Source: Balanoglossus misakiensis (Eukaryota; Hemichordata). From it: a stretch of 64,000 nucleotides of DNA. The notes under the pieces are model-generated. The model saw only the letters and a program-made list of their open reading frames with translations. It was not told the origin of the DNA and made no database searches. This document shows positions 51,901-64,000 of the stretch, piece after piece (the first letter of the stretch is position 1; each line of letters begins with the position of its first letter). The stretch is from NCBI GenBank assembly GCA_040954595.2, contig CM082577.2:4588001-4652000 (forward strand). The letters are read 5' to 3'. Position numbers and translations under genes: made by a program.

Positions 51901-52990
51901 CTGGCCTCTGATTTGGATAACGCCAAGCGGGTATGTTTTGTTTGGTATCGTGGTATGCGCTCACGGGTATATTGGAATAATGTTGTTGTTTGTCGACTTT
52001 GTGGAGAGCTAGCTAGCGTCTGCAGTCACCTTCCCTCCATATTTATTTGCATTCTTATGTTCCTCGTTTTCTTACCGACAGCCTGTGGAGAGAACCGAGG
52101 CGGACAAACACCCTGTATTCGTTGTGCTACAAACACTCGAAAAGGGAGGAATCTTCGTAAGTAGTGGTTTGTCGTTTGTATCTGACCGTCGTTGGTGGCG
52201 CAATTGTCATCGCCGTGGTGAACAGCAGCATGTACATGGATTGCAAACAGTGTAAGACCACAATCGAAGCGCCTATATAAAACATCACCTGTTCTCGTTC
52301 TTGTTGAAACGGATATTCTAGGCTCGAATGAGGAAGAGGGTGAGATTGTTATTAGTAATAAACTAAAGAAGTTCATTCTGGTCTTTGCCATTAACCTGCC
52401 TTTAGAGGATCTAAAGACCACGAAAAAGAAATCCTGTCGTCTTTTCATGTTTTCGGTGATTTCAAAAGGTGAACTCCGAGCTCTTTTTCACATGTGTAAC
52501 CATAGCATCTCCATTTTTAAATACAGGGATTGGCACCTTTGGTCTTCTTTGATCAACCCAGCCTCAGCCTGGTGAGCAATGGCGCCGAATGCATCATGAT
52601 CAGAAAGAAATTCTATATGGAACACGCAACTGAAGACATCAGGAGGCGACTCAGACGACAGGTAAAAGATTACAAGCAAATATTTCGGCGCGAACATTGA
52701 TGCAACTATTTCAATGGACGTAGTGATTGTAAACTCACACACTATTGCAACCTGAAAACATTTGTCTGAAAAGTCTGACACCCCACACCAGAGGGCGCCT
52801 TAATAAGTGAGGTTGATGTTCCAATGCACGTTTCCCACATTTGCAGGTGCAACCATATCCAGCAGACGACGAGCTTCAGAATAGTCTGCAAGATTACATG
52901 AATTGGGTGGAGTACAAGGACCAGACACTGAACTCAACCGTCAACACAGTCGGTGCAAACCGCCTCCAACGCCAGACGTTCCAAAGATGA
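42932..52990 (+). CDS. CNBD2: Cyclic nucleotide-binding domain protein, CNBD2-like (exon 1B onward; one exon damaged by an assembly gap)
   Basis: Exons: 42932-43714 (1B; an alternative donor gives 43741), 44964-45043, 47241-47343, 47469-47543, 47791-47879, 48932-49005, 49285-49355, 49517-49600, 49787-49939, [gap] to 50381, 50603-50823, 51640-51727, 51860-51930, 52082-52156, 52527-52661, 52847-52990. Exon 1B codes for a Ser/Pro/Arg-rich region with many SPxR-type sites. The core has ISLIDRFRRAANTV, then a cyclic-nucleotide-binding fold: EPNRCIIRQGHIAHAFYIILSG, then a phosphate-binding cassette FGELAILHKEKRASTV that keeps the Glu and Arg used for ribose and phosphate contact, then a C-terminal helix region. 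A Ser-rich linker and a conserved tail (GLAPLVFFDQPSLSLVSNGA) follow. Sites of action and ligand are unknown; human CNBD2 is reported in sperm. AATAAA at 53565-53570. The CNBD2 name is by motif and architecture only. Confidence 0.75.
43742..44963. other. CNBD2-like intron after exon 1B
   Basis: AT-rich intron with no further exon or repeat that I can support. Confidence 0.5.
45805..45872. repeat. Dispersed repeat copy in CNBD2-like intron
   Basis: AGAGGTCCAAATTGACCACAG, then AAAACACTGGATTCGG, then CAAACCATGATG match the copies at 290-365 and 14838-14912. Confidence 0.6.
50201..50300. other. Assembly gap (100 N)
   Basis: Exactly 100 N, the conventional size for a gap of unknown length. It removes the 5' part of a CNBD2-like exon whose 3' part (CCVLKKLRKVKPHLKKRL) ends at 50381. 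Confidence 0.97.
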
Positions 52991-55098
52991 GAATTGTTTC
53001 CGCGCGCTTCAGGTCGTGATAGCGAGTCCGTTTCGGCTTGTGTGCCTGGCATTTCGATGTGCTCAGAAATGCACAAAAGTGTCAGTAATTTTCACTGAAC
53101 CAACAAGGGATCGTTTCGTTCTTTCTACACAAAATATGCAAGTGAAAATTGGGTTCAAACTACAGACAGTTCCGTAAAATTCAGCTGTCTGGACAATCTT
53201 GTTGGGAGTATCATGCTTTATTTCCTGCCGTTGAGGGCATGACAGACTGGACGTACATGACAAGACGAGGAGGCGGGGAAACTGCAAAGTACACATGTGA
53301 CGTGAAACAACAATTTGTGAATGTTGTGCCACCCTAAGAGAAACTCACCACTAGGGGGCAGTACCGTATACACGCTCACGGTGAGGAAACAAGTGCCTTT
53401 CTTTAATCTAAGCGAAAATATGGCCACCTTACAATATATTTTAATCGAAGTAAACTATTTACAGAATACGAAACATACTATATTAAGAAGACTTCTATCT
53501 GTTTAGTTGACTTGTATGCGGTGAATATATTATAAAATGTGTATATTTTCTTACACCTAGTGAAAATAAAGTATGGATTTTTCGAACATTGCCTAGCTTT
53601 GTCGTGTGCATCGACTTTAATGTGGCGAGACTCAGAGGATTAAGACGATTACAAGCCCGTCGTATGGCAGCCATTGGAATTATACTAAAATCCTATACTA
53701 AAATAAATATGGTTCACACTACACGGTGATGCTCCAATACTACCGTCTTAAGTCGTCTTTCAAAACTGTATATACTTGGTTGCAAAAACGATGATTTCGA
53801 CGAATATACAGACACATATAACAACGTTTGACTGTTTTTTTTTTTGGGGGGGGGGGAACCGATGTGACAAATGACACCAAAGTCGTTCCTACGTAACGGC
53901 GTATCGACTCCACGCCGGGCGCGCCGCCTAGATGGGCTGAGTTTCGGAACCCCAGTATTGTGAACGAACCAGATAATTGAAAAATCCAGTCCAGACTTCC
54001 GTTCACATGTCCGCGCCTAAATAACTGATCGTTCGCGCGGGTTTCCAGGAAATCAGACGTACTCATCACCAAGGATTTTTTTTCTCGTGTCAAATTTGTC
54101 ACAATACGACAGAAAAATACAATTAAAATGTCCTTCCCGCGTAAACAGGCTACACGTGTCCCGCGCAGTTTCCCCTTGAAGCAGCCATATCGCGTTTTAC
54201 CCGAGGCACACCGTGTAAACGTACTATTTTGCAACAACCCACACACAGACATTAAATTACCTGGTATGAAAAATGGCTCATCAAATTAAAGAACAGTATG
54301 CCTTGCTTATTATGGTATGTGGACAAAGTAAGCCTATTATTACAGCTGATTTCAACGAGTTAAATTTACGTGTCTGTGTTTTAGTTTTCCAGCAGAGCTA
54401 ACATGTTTATCCCTGCAGGTCTGCTAGTAATTTTTTAGTTTAGTCAAAATTTTCGTTTCCTCGTTTCAACTGACGAGGTTTGTTTTCTTAAGTGAAATAA
54501 ATATAGACTGACAGACCGTCAATCCTGACAGTTTCAAGTCGTGGGTTGTTATAAAGAAAGAAAGAAAGAAAGAAAGAAAGAACGATTGTTGTTTTGAACG
54601 GTGAAAAATTCATTCGACAGTAAAAATAAAACACTCAACATCATGTTTTCATCTTTGGTGGCAATTGACTTTGCGATTGCACCGCGTGTCCCGATCGTGA
54701 TCTGGTCAATAACTGTAGGTACACATACGATGACGATGTGAAAACACGCTGTATTGTTGTTCGATTGATATACAATGATAATAAATGAGAAGCGAACAAG
54801 GTTCGGAGATCGTAATGTTTTATAGCTTGCTCACTGCATGTCCATTAATTGCCGGCCGGCCGGTCGCTCGGTCGGTCGACCGATCGATCGATATGATTTT
54901 AAAAGTTTTTGAAATTAGAGTGGTACAGAGTATTGAAAACAACACACTCATTTTGCAAAATATGTGATTCTTATATGCATTGGTTTTTCACTTAAACCTG
55001 GTCCTTAACCATCGCGCGCCAAGATGGATGGATGGATGGATGGGTTGGTGCGTGGGGGGTCGGGGTTGGGGTGGGGGGTGGGTGGTTGATGGGTTTTG
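52991..55098. other. CNBD2-like 3' UTR and gene-free sequence
   Basis: AATAAA at 53565-53570 closes the CNBD2-like transcript. After that there is no supported gene. An (AAAG)n tract lies at 54552-54582 and a degenerate CGGT/CGAT tetranucleotide run at 54853-54892. Confidence 0.55.
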
Positions 55099-55361
55099 GT
55101 ATGTATGTATGTATGTATGTATGTATGTATGTATGTATGTATGTATGTATGTATGTATGTATGTATGTATGTATGTATGTATGTATGTATGTATGTATGT
55201 ATGTATGTATGTATGTATGTATGTATGTATGTATGTATGTATGTATGTATGTATGTATGTATGTATGTATGTATGTATGTATGTATGTATGTATGTATGT
55301 ATGTATGTATGTATGTATGTATGTATGTATGTATGTATGTATGTATGTATGTATGTATGTG
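55099..55361. repeat. (ATGT)n microsatellite, about 65 units
   Basis: An uninterrupted GTAT repeat of about 262 bp, preceded by a G-rich stretch (GGGGTCGGGGTTGGGG) and an (ATGG)n run. It is open in all plus frames and translates as a meaningless MYVC repeat. Confidence 0.98.
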
Positions 55362-58300
55362 ATAGTTTTTTTGCCAATCTAACAATGAAAAACAAACTAT
55401 AATACTGCACAGTTGATTAAACAACGGAAAAGGTCATTCCAACTTTACTATATCATGACAATTATCAACCCCAGATGTACAGTTGAATAAACCACGCATG
55501 TAGCTACTAAGTATTTATTACATTTTTGTATCGAATGGAATTGACGTGCTTGGACAGATGGCAACAGTCATTTTCTATAGCTAAGTCCATACGTATGTTT
55601 ATGGTTAGTTTTTCAAAACTCAAAATTAGTTTTTTTTTTGGGGGGGGGGGTTCGTGTCGGCGTTTGGTGCGTGACTGAGAAAGATGCAACCGGCCACTTG
55701 AGAAGGCAAGTGTACCACGAAGTGCTTCGAACATGTTACAGTTTTAATATATGGCTGTGATTGTCTAGTTTTATCGTGGCAGTATGCCGTGCATCTGTTA
55801 AATGTTGCAGTTTTTAGTTGGTGCCCAGGCAGGAGAAAAACGAATTTGCGTCACGTACACGACGCGCAAAAACTATAGATATATGAGATTTAGTTACTTA
55901 ATCAGTAGAGTTACACACATCAAACTTCACGCAAGCTAGGCTATGCAATCACGGGGTTGGCTACTTCTTGGTACATGTAAACAACTGGCAATGAACTTTC
56001 TTTTAAATGATCATGATCATAATATAAACTATTTCACCTGTCTTTGCACTGTCAATCTAACAGCTGGGGAGTTATGGTTACTTCATATGAGGCTCTATGT
56101 TATCATATGCCAACGTTGGGCATGGTCTATCTCTGCTGCAGCCTTTGTGTAAGAATCGACAGGGGCCTGACATATTGGTGAGATTCGTAAACTTATAACT
56201 CGTCACATCCGGCCATCCAACAGGTTGTCATCCTAATCAATCAGATTGGACGTTAGGAAACGAGCAAATGTCCATGTTACTGAAGTATTCTCATTCAGCA
56301 AAAAAAAACCAACTTTTAAGACGTCTCGCTCCAAAAGAAATTTGTGACAAGCAGAACTTGTTTCTTGTTGAAACTCGCCGTTGAAAGTCGGCGACACCAC
56401 TTTCACAATCACCGTGTCGCAGGATACGACCAAGGTCCTTTTGATGAAAGTGAACATAAATTCTAGGTACGGACACAAGTCGATTTCCAAACTTCGTCGT
56501 CGGGCCACCGCTGAACTTAGGGACCCACACTGTTGCAGCATGGATGGGAACTGTACACGTGTGCACGTGCAGCCGAAAATCAAAACGTGACAATACACAT
56601 TGTATCATCACCCACCCGCACATTTATTTACATAGTATAATTACGTCACATAAGATGGTGGGGCGGCCATTAACTGGGGTATATGTCGCACAATGTAAGC
56701 TCATTAACTTCTGTATAATGTGAAAAGAAGTTATTTTCTCCCAAATTTGAGTTTAACAGACTTCCAATGCAGCGTATAAGGCGACCCCGTTCCCGCTCTC
56801 AATGGGAATTGAATTTTGATATCGGGACACACGTGCTTATGGATGGGAAATTTATCACTCGTCTGTTTCCGACACCCAAGCCCCTTTCCCGCGCGGAAGC
56901 ATATACGTGGGTCAGCTGTTTTCGTCGACTGCCACGTTTAACACTTGCTTAAGAGTCCTCCAATCTCGTAAAACATCTGTCTGCTTCGAAACCGCCGACA
57001 AAATTGCGCCACCATCCCACCGTGCGCTTTCGCCATCCCAACTGAAATCAGAGTGACAGTTTTAGAAGTACAAGGCGCACGGCGCAACATTGGCTGTTTG
57101 AATTCGAACGCTACATGAATTCTTGTTCACCTTTGGGTCTTTCCTTTTCCTTTTGCCTTTTCTTGTCAAATATAAAAATTGTTGACGGTGACATGTACGT
57201 AGGGTAATACTGCTATCACGGATTCGCAGCGTGCAAGCTTGCCCAAATCGACATTTGAACACGGGGGGGGGGGGTATTTTAAAGTTCGCCTGACTTTAGC
57301 GTCAATAACTGTGAAGGTAAAACATGATAACATACCGTGCAGTCGAAGATTAAATCGCGTGTAAAGCATGCACTGTAACATCTCCACGCATAATAACATG
57401 CCAGCTCCGCTACAGATATGATGTACATACATGCACATACACATGCATACGCGTATACATACACATACACACAAATGTAGTAACAAAGTAATGGAAAGTT
57501 CTCGAAACTCGAATAAGGGATTAAAGTGTATCATCCCTTAAATTCTACTTTTAATTTCCTCGTGACATTTGGTATGACGAACATATTGAAAATTAATTGA
57601 AGTGATAGGATTTGTTATGTCTTTATTTAGTAGCGAATAATTACTTTTTGCGTCTGCCCAGCGACTCTTGCAAGCGGCACTGGGGTCAACTCGGGTCACT
57701 CTGCTATGAACATATATCTACACTTGAAAAAAAAAGTAAAGTCAATATTTGTCAGCGACGAAGCGAATCAATATCAGACAGAGCTGGGTTTACTACAATG
57801 CAAGCGTATGGTTCACGAGTTTTAAAAGTACTTTGATAGTCCTAACCGTTCCGGCTGCGCGTTCAGCCATCCCCGTTTGTTTGTTGTCGTGTTTTCCCAG
57901 GGGGGACAAATCGTAAAATATGTTATGATTTGTTAGATTTCTTAATCATCAAATTGAGAACGAATTACTTTTTTTGCCATGGGGATATCTCGAACCGGGT
58001 TGACCAAGAAGCATACGGGTGTCACATTAATTTTTTTTTTCAAAAACAAAATCTGACAGGTCACTGATGAGAGCGCGGGAAATCGTATATATCTAATATT
58101 ACAAATGACACGTATAGCTTGATCAGTTCGCGCTCAAACCGTCCAGTGTAGGTGTACGACTAGTTCAAATGAGGGATATAAGTTAAAATGTCGCGTACAG
58201 GATTTAATACATCAAAAAGAACGGGGAAACATTTGAACGATTGACGGGAAGTTAATCGTAGTTCGTCCTTGTGACGACATTTGATTCTCAATTGCTTGGG

Positions 58301-61251
58301 GTATATTTCGAGAAGCATGTCATTTGAAGGTCAACCAAGCGTTGATAAAATTACACGTGTAAAGGAGTTTCCAACAAAGACCTACGGGCTGCCTAATGGG
58401 CCAACACAATGCGTTGTCCTGGGAAGTTGCTCTTTTTTTCCTTCAATCTCCTTTTTTACTCCGGTTTATTTACACGTTTAAGGATCCTGGGGACGCCAAC
58501 AATAGGAATTTCTATGGATTATATACGTTCTCCCTTTTGTGCGCGAAACTGAAGAGGGGCACGCTGGTTTTTTGGCGGCAATTGTGGTCTTTGTGTCGAC
58601 AGATCTGGTCGTCGAGTTACCCGGATCCGATAAGGTAGCCATAGGGGTGACCTCAAACAATCGGTATTCTTCAGTAAACTGCACATCAAATACGACAGAT
58701 AAAAAGGGAAAGTTTTCTCGGTCTCTCTGCATGTCCAGGGCGACGTCTGCATGCCCCGATGAAGGCTCGCGCATAAAGGCGTTTCGATCACACTGCAACG
58801 TGGATTGAGCGAATAAATAAATAAAAAGTGTAATTCATAATAAATGCCATTGCCGCTACTTTGAATAACTGCGATCGGAATGACTGGCGTTGGTTTTCAA
58901 TTTTTATCTCCGAAGACAGCCAATTTCTGTCCATGATTTTGACATTTTTACGTAATTATCTCCATGTACCGTGTCTGAACTTCTCATACCACAGACAGTG
59001 GCGAATGCATGAATCTGCCTCACGCGAGGAATGAACGTGATATGAAAGTGTGCTCGGATTATTTTAGGTACACGCTGAAATATGGCCGCCGCGCCGTGCG
59101 TGCAGATATAGAACCGCTGCAAGTTAAGCATATCCCAGCGATAGCTACACAATGATTTTGATCTTTACCAGGAAAAAAGAAGTTCGAGTATTAGTCGGAG
59201 GAGTAGTCACTCGCGCGACAAACCAACCCTGACAATAATATGGTCCCGCCAAAACAGATCTGAAACAGAAATATTGATTTTTAAAGTTAGAGATTTAATG
59301 TGATGAGTTGATTTGGTGATATCGATTAGATAAGTTTTCATTTCTACGTTTTGCGATTAGTACTGTATTCTGGAAATTAATGAAAACTGGATTTGGTCAA
59401 ATTCACTACATAAAGAATGAAACGTTATTTATTTCCTTCATGTTTTCATTTAGGTATTGTATCTGTTTTTAATGTCCAAAATTGTATAAGCTAACCGCTG
59501 AATGAAAAACGAGTATAAGGTATTCCCTAAACATATTACAAAGACGCGTTTTAATATACGTTAAAAAACGGGCTTACGAGGCATGTTTTGTTGGGGGTAG
59601 GGCGTTGGAGCAAACAATCAATGAGATATATCCGTAATGTTCGATACAGACAGTTCCCTTTGAAATTATTCTTTAAAAAAGAAATCTTATTGTATATATT
59701 CATGTCTTACCACCTGACTTATCGGCGAATGTGTTCAATGTTCAATTTCACCTGAAATCGAACAATCGTCGCTTTCACTCTTTGCAACTTGTTGCGTTAT
59801 CATGTCGCTTTCAATATGTTCACAGTTGCGTGAGAAGCCAGGCTAGCCCGCGTATAGGAGATTAACTCGCTTGATGTGTTTGTCTATTGGCCAGCGTAAT
59901 TGAACAATGTCGAAACATCTTTGCGGTCGTCGTTTTTTAATTTCAAATATCCTCGACTTTTCATCTGTATCCAAAAATCATTTCCCAAGAATAATACGAC
60001 CATATTTGACCGTTTGTTTGGTTGGCTCGGCGCTGCATACATAAAACAGCGCGCCGCGCGCCAACTCTACGTCACGGTTGAATCTGATTCGTGACTCTCT
60101 CTCCCCCTCTCTCTCTAAACTCAGAATGCCAGCGCTGCTGCCAATCATTGATTCTCGCGGGGGAAACGGACGTTGCTTGCCAAATTTAATGATTAATTAA
60201 GCAATTAGCGGACTCATTTGCATATGTAATACATTTTAAACGATAGATAGCTGTCGCTGCCTTTGTCCCATTGACACAAAACTACAGTGGGGGCTCGGTA
60301 TAGACGTAGTAATTATGGGGGATTTTTTTTGCTTTTTATTCCAAACTTATGTCCCCACATCCTACATAATAAGGCAAGGGTCTCCAAAAAATCATGGAAA
60401 TCACAATCGAAGTACATTAAGTTTTGGATCTCTTTTTATTTCTTCTTCTCCTCCAGCAATTAATTCCTCGCACATCGCGTTTGCGTGCGTGCGCACAACA
60501 GTGTTCAGGTAGAACTGGACAAGCTATCTGGATGATACGAATCGAATGATTTACACTGAATTTGTGCGTCGCGAAGCCATGTCTATCGGCATATCCTGAC
60601 ATCGAAAAAACATAAATCCTACACGCATTTTATTCCCCGTGCATCAGTACCCGACCGTGACCAAGCCTGCATCTTACAATGCAGCATGGCAGAGTGGAAA
60701 GCGCTCGCTTCAGGAAAAAAGTATTTCTCCTCTCAGGGCCAAGGCCATTACCAATAATAGGATAATTCGACAGGATAGGCAATATTCAAACTAACCGACA
60801 ATTCAACAAGTATCAGTTAAATTCAAATAACTTCTGACACACACAAAATTGACGTTATGCCTTCGAAACCCGGGCGGCGAAAAAGCTTTGTCCGGCTTTA
60901 AATTTAACGATATAACGATAGCAGCAGGAATTACAGGCGAATCGAACATCTGTGCTGGATGTCTATGAACGGTTAAAATGGTCATTCACAGGAACAAGTC
61001 TCGTGTTAAGATTTCCACGAACTGAGGCACAATATCCACCGCGTTTTACGTGCCGCGCGTAATGGAAACAAAATGAGAGTCGTGGTTGCAAGATTGTTTA
61101 TTTGGCGGGAAAAATTGGTAATTATAAAACATGTCATATGCATGATGTCCTATTAAACGTTTCAGGAAAAAACAAATCGCATATCCAGGAATTTGAGGCC
61201 GTGTATGAACGGCGAAAAACATATTTCTATGATCTGTTTTCGGAACAGCCG
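55362..61251. other. Gene-poor region
   Basis: Both strands were read. Open frames are short, lack family motifs and do not join by splice sites. Homopolymer G runs occur at about 55639-55650 and 57263-57273. A cluster of homeodomain, POU and SOX-like sites lies at 60180-60300 (separate entry). A tRNA A-box-like sequence at about 60684 has no B box. Confidence 0.5.
60180..60300. promoter_or_regulatory. Possible enhancer: clustered homeodomain, POU and SOX-like sites
   Basis: GATTAATTAAGCAATTAG (TAATTA and ATTA cores), CATTTGCATATG (octamer-like), and CCTTTGTCCCATTG (SOX-like, two orientations) lie within about 90 bp in otherwise gene-free sequence. The sites are seen; the function is inference and short sites arise by chance. 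Confidence 0.25.
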
Positions 61252-61398
<147 letters not shown>

Positions 61399-64000
61399 GC
61401 GTCAGAATTATGTTTACCATTACGATACCCTCACCAAGCTACGTGCATAAGGGCTGCAGCTAAAATAATTGATAACGAGTGTCTTTCACTTCAGTACATT
61501 TACATTCAGAACGACTTCGTATGAAATACATGTATATCAAAAGTCAGCTACTGTGCACCGACATGTCTAAGCCGTGTTGGTCGGCCATTAAGGGGTTATT
61601 ACACTTCTCCGTGCTTCGAAATCGCACGGATATTCCACAATGTAGAATAAATTTTATATTTTTTCTCTCAACTTTTTGTGTCGATTTTAAGTTCTACAAT
61701 TTGACTAATATATACTACACTTATTTCATGGGTTGCAAAGCTCGATTTGAGCGGACTATACAGATGCAATGTTGGAGTGGCTTTATTTAATGACTATGTT
61801 TTTCCCAGGGACAGATCACAGAAACCAACAAAGCCATAACGGTCAAGTACACGTCACACACGTGTGTCGGGCAATTTGTTGTCTGCGAATACGTAATTTA
61901 TCGCCATAATATAAGCGTACGGACTTTGCCGTCCTCTGCCGCAGAAAAAAAAATCAACACAATGAAAGTGTATGCAACCGATAACGATAAGCGCGCCTAA
62001 GGACCGTGTTCGATGGACTCATGTCAATAAATCTCAGAAATGGCACGAGCGAATGAGATTATTATACTTCGTCCTGTGAGCAAATCGACCAAAACATTGT
62101 CTCGCCGAGAGAAAAAAATCTGATCAGTATCTTCTTTCTGGCGAAGAAAACCAATCCCAACTGCGCTGCGCACGTGCCTCGGTAACGTCACACCAAGATC
62201 ACGGCGCGAACGTGGACAACATCGGCCGATATGGCGGACTTGAACTGCGCACACGTACACAAATATGAACAGGAAAGTGGTAAAGTCGCATGACAAGACT
62301 GTCGGACGGACAGAAATCCAGCCCCACATTCAGAGTTTGAACGTCAAATTGTACAAGCTTGAACATTTCGAACTTCGGTAACCAAGCGATCGTCTCCAAT
62401 GGAATCCTCTGCACGTTATATTTGTTTCACTTTAACGTGGCAAGCGAAAGTGATTTTCTGTCTCGTTGAGCGGGATTCCCATCAATTGAATTCCGATTGC
62501 AGGCTGAATGTACAGCTCAACATAAAACAAGTTCCCTGTCGAAAAACACCCTGTCGCAAAATAAATCAAATGACAAAAAGTGCACAGCGAAAAGACGATG
62601 CCGGCGTTATGATAATCGTAAGCTGGATTATAAATGTTAATTTTGGGGCGTGCGACCACAAGCGACGATAGAGTTATTGATTATATGGGGAATACGTGTG
62701 CGCACGCTTTGGCTGCTGGATTAGCGCCGTGTAATGCCCAGCGACTGAACAGCCAGGAAAACTCCAGCCATACGAGCCCGATCGCGAATTACAGTGGGGT
62801 TTAGACCGGGTGCACGTTTCTGCCTGGAGCGAAAGCATTAGTTCGGGGGTGAGGGGTGGGGGAGGATACGTCCCGAGCTAGCAGATTGTTTAAATTAAAT
62901 GCAATTTATCATGCATGTTCATAGTTAATTTGAAGCGGGCCGTATGCCCAGCGCGCGGATTTGAAGGACGCACATTAAAACGCTATTACAATAGAGGAAG
63001 AGAAATATACGCGTCCACGCAACAAGATATAGAAGCATACAAAAAGTAGGCTATCATCTAAATTACACTGCGCTAGCTTGCTCTGGGAAGTGTGGATGGA
63101 CCAGTTTGGGAAACGAGTCACCGCGGAGTTGATCAAAACACAATAATGGTGGCCCCTTGAATAATACATAGCTATTATACCAGTTTTGTCGTTCAGACCC
63201 GCGATATTTTTTTTTCAATCAGCGAAAGTAAAATGATTGAAATCAATACGAAAGTTAAATGCAAAAAAGTGAATGTCGCGATAACTTTGTTCACTTCCAA
63301 TGTTATTGCGGGTGATCGTAGCTTTTTTCCCCACTGCTAACACCGGCCGGTTTTCAGAATGGAGAATTGCAATTGGTCAGCAACCGACCAATCGGAACAG
63401 TAGTAGCGCACGTGACTGTTTACGAAATTTCTCTTTAGTAACTTTTTTTGCAAACAAGTGGAAATTTCAAAGACATTTTTGTTCGGAAAATAAACACAGT
63501 TTAGATATCGTTGGCTGGAAAACTGGCTAAATGCAGTGAATTTGCGTTATTATCGAAACAAATAAAGAGATAACATAATTTTCGTCTTCTGGATGACGCG
63601 TTAGGGTAAAAGTCGATCAAAGATTAGGCTGAGATGGCCGCCATCATATTTGATGATGACTCTCGCGCCAAGAATCATGTAGACTCTATAGTGGCTTCAA
63701 GTTGCAACAGCTTGGCTAGTATAGTCAGTTGACTTTGCAGCCTCCATCTCTCAACCGGCGATCGGACAGTTAACTCCCCATAAAATGCAGAAACCGTCTT
63801 GTCGGGGATAGTTAGCAATATGGCCGAAAAATAGAATATCGTATTGCCATTATTTGCCCCATCAAACAAAGGGATAAAAACGCGTGTTCTTTATTCGAAT
63901 GATTGATAAAGTCGGAGTGAAATTTTGACGTGGCAGTCCATTAGGACTTTGGATCGTGAGCAGGCTGGATGAATTTCGGGTTACGTAGCTTATCGTGCCA
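61399..64000. other. Gene-free sequence to the window end
   Basis: No coding region, RNA gene or repeat is supported. CG-rich patches occur near 62170-62240 and 62690-62830, and a G-rich stretch (GGGGTGAGGGGTGGGGGAGG) at about 62845. Confidence 0.5.

Noticed and set aside
53740-54252. 170-codon minus-strand ORF
   Set aside because: The longest frame in the right-hand region, but no recognisable domain, it spans a G-rich homopolymer (PPPPKKK), and no splice partners were found. A chance frame is more likely.
54980-55424. Four ORFs of about 140 codons with MYVC or HTYI repeats
   Set aside because: They are translations of the (ATGT)n microsatellite.
60680-60765. tRNA gene or tRNA-derived SINE
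   Set aside because: TGGCAGAGTGG matches an A box, but no B box or cloverleaf follows.

Overview
The window is nuclear DNA from an animal. Genes are split into many short exons with GT-AG introns, there are AATAAA poly(A) signals, a vertebrate-like 7SL RNA gene, MITE-type elements, long microsatellites and a large satellite array. The gene set (PIGX, ERI2 head-to-head with REXO5, HNK-1/CHST-type sulfotransferases, a CNBD2-like gene) fits an invertebrate deuterostome such as an amphioxus or hemichordate. The exact species cannot be named from the sequence. All exon models were read by eye from splice sites, reading phase and family motifs. Most add up to whole-codon proteins.

Layout. 1-1708 (+) is the 3' end of a BPTF/NURF301 gene (two PHD fingers and a bromodomain). 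3008-5006 (+) is PIGX. 5545-5842 (-) is a full-length 7SL/SRP RNA gene with a T-run terminator. 6138-8785 (-) is a seven-exon pseudokinase that lacks the catalytic HRD and DFG aspartates. 9336-13050 (-) is ERI2 (DEDDh exonuclease plus GRF zinc finger). It is divergent from REXO5 at 13814-19813 (+), and a 539-bp near-perfect palindrome lies between their starts. 20809-22194 and 23497-24914 (-) are tandem Golgi carbohydrate sulfotransferases, followed by an orphan exon of a third copy at 26120-26190. 26463-35349 is a satellite of about 17 units with a 529-bp period. 36702-52990 (+) is a cyclic-nucleotide-binding (CNBD2-like) gene with two candidate Ser/Arg-rich first exons, long introns and a 100-bp N gap across one exon. 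52991-64000 has no supportable gene: it holds microsatellites and possible regulatory DNA.

The genes do not form one pathway. BPTF reads chromatin; PIGX supports the first mannose step of GPI synthesis in the ER; 7SL RNA is the scaffold of SRP; ERI2 and REXO5 are two DEDDh exonucleases that share a divergent promoter region; the sulfotransferases modify glycans in the Golgi. The most unusual items are the satellite with internal Pol III-like boxes and palindromic modules, the ERI2-REXO5 palindrome, a hAT-like MITE carrying telomere-like repeats, the pseudokinase, and the exon-level history of the sulfotransferase cluster.
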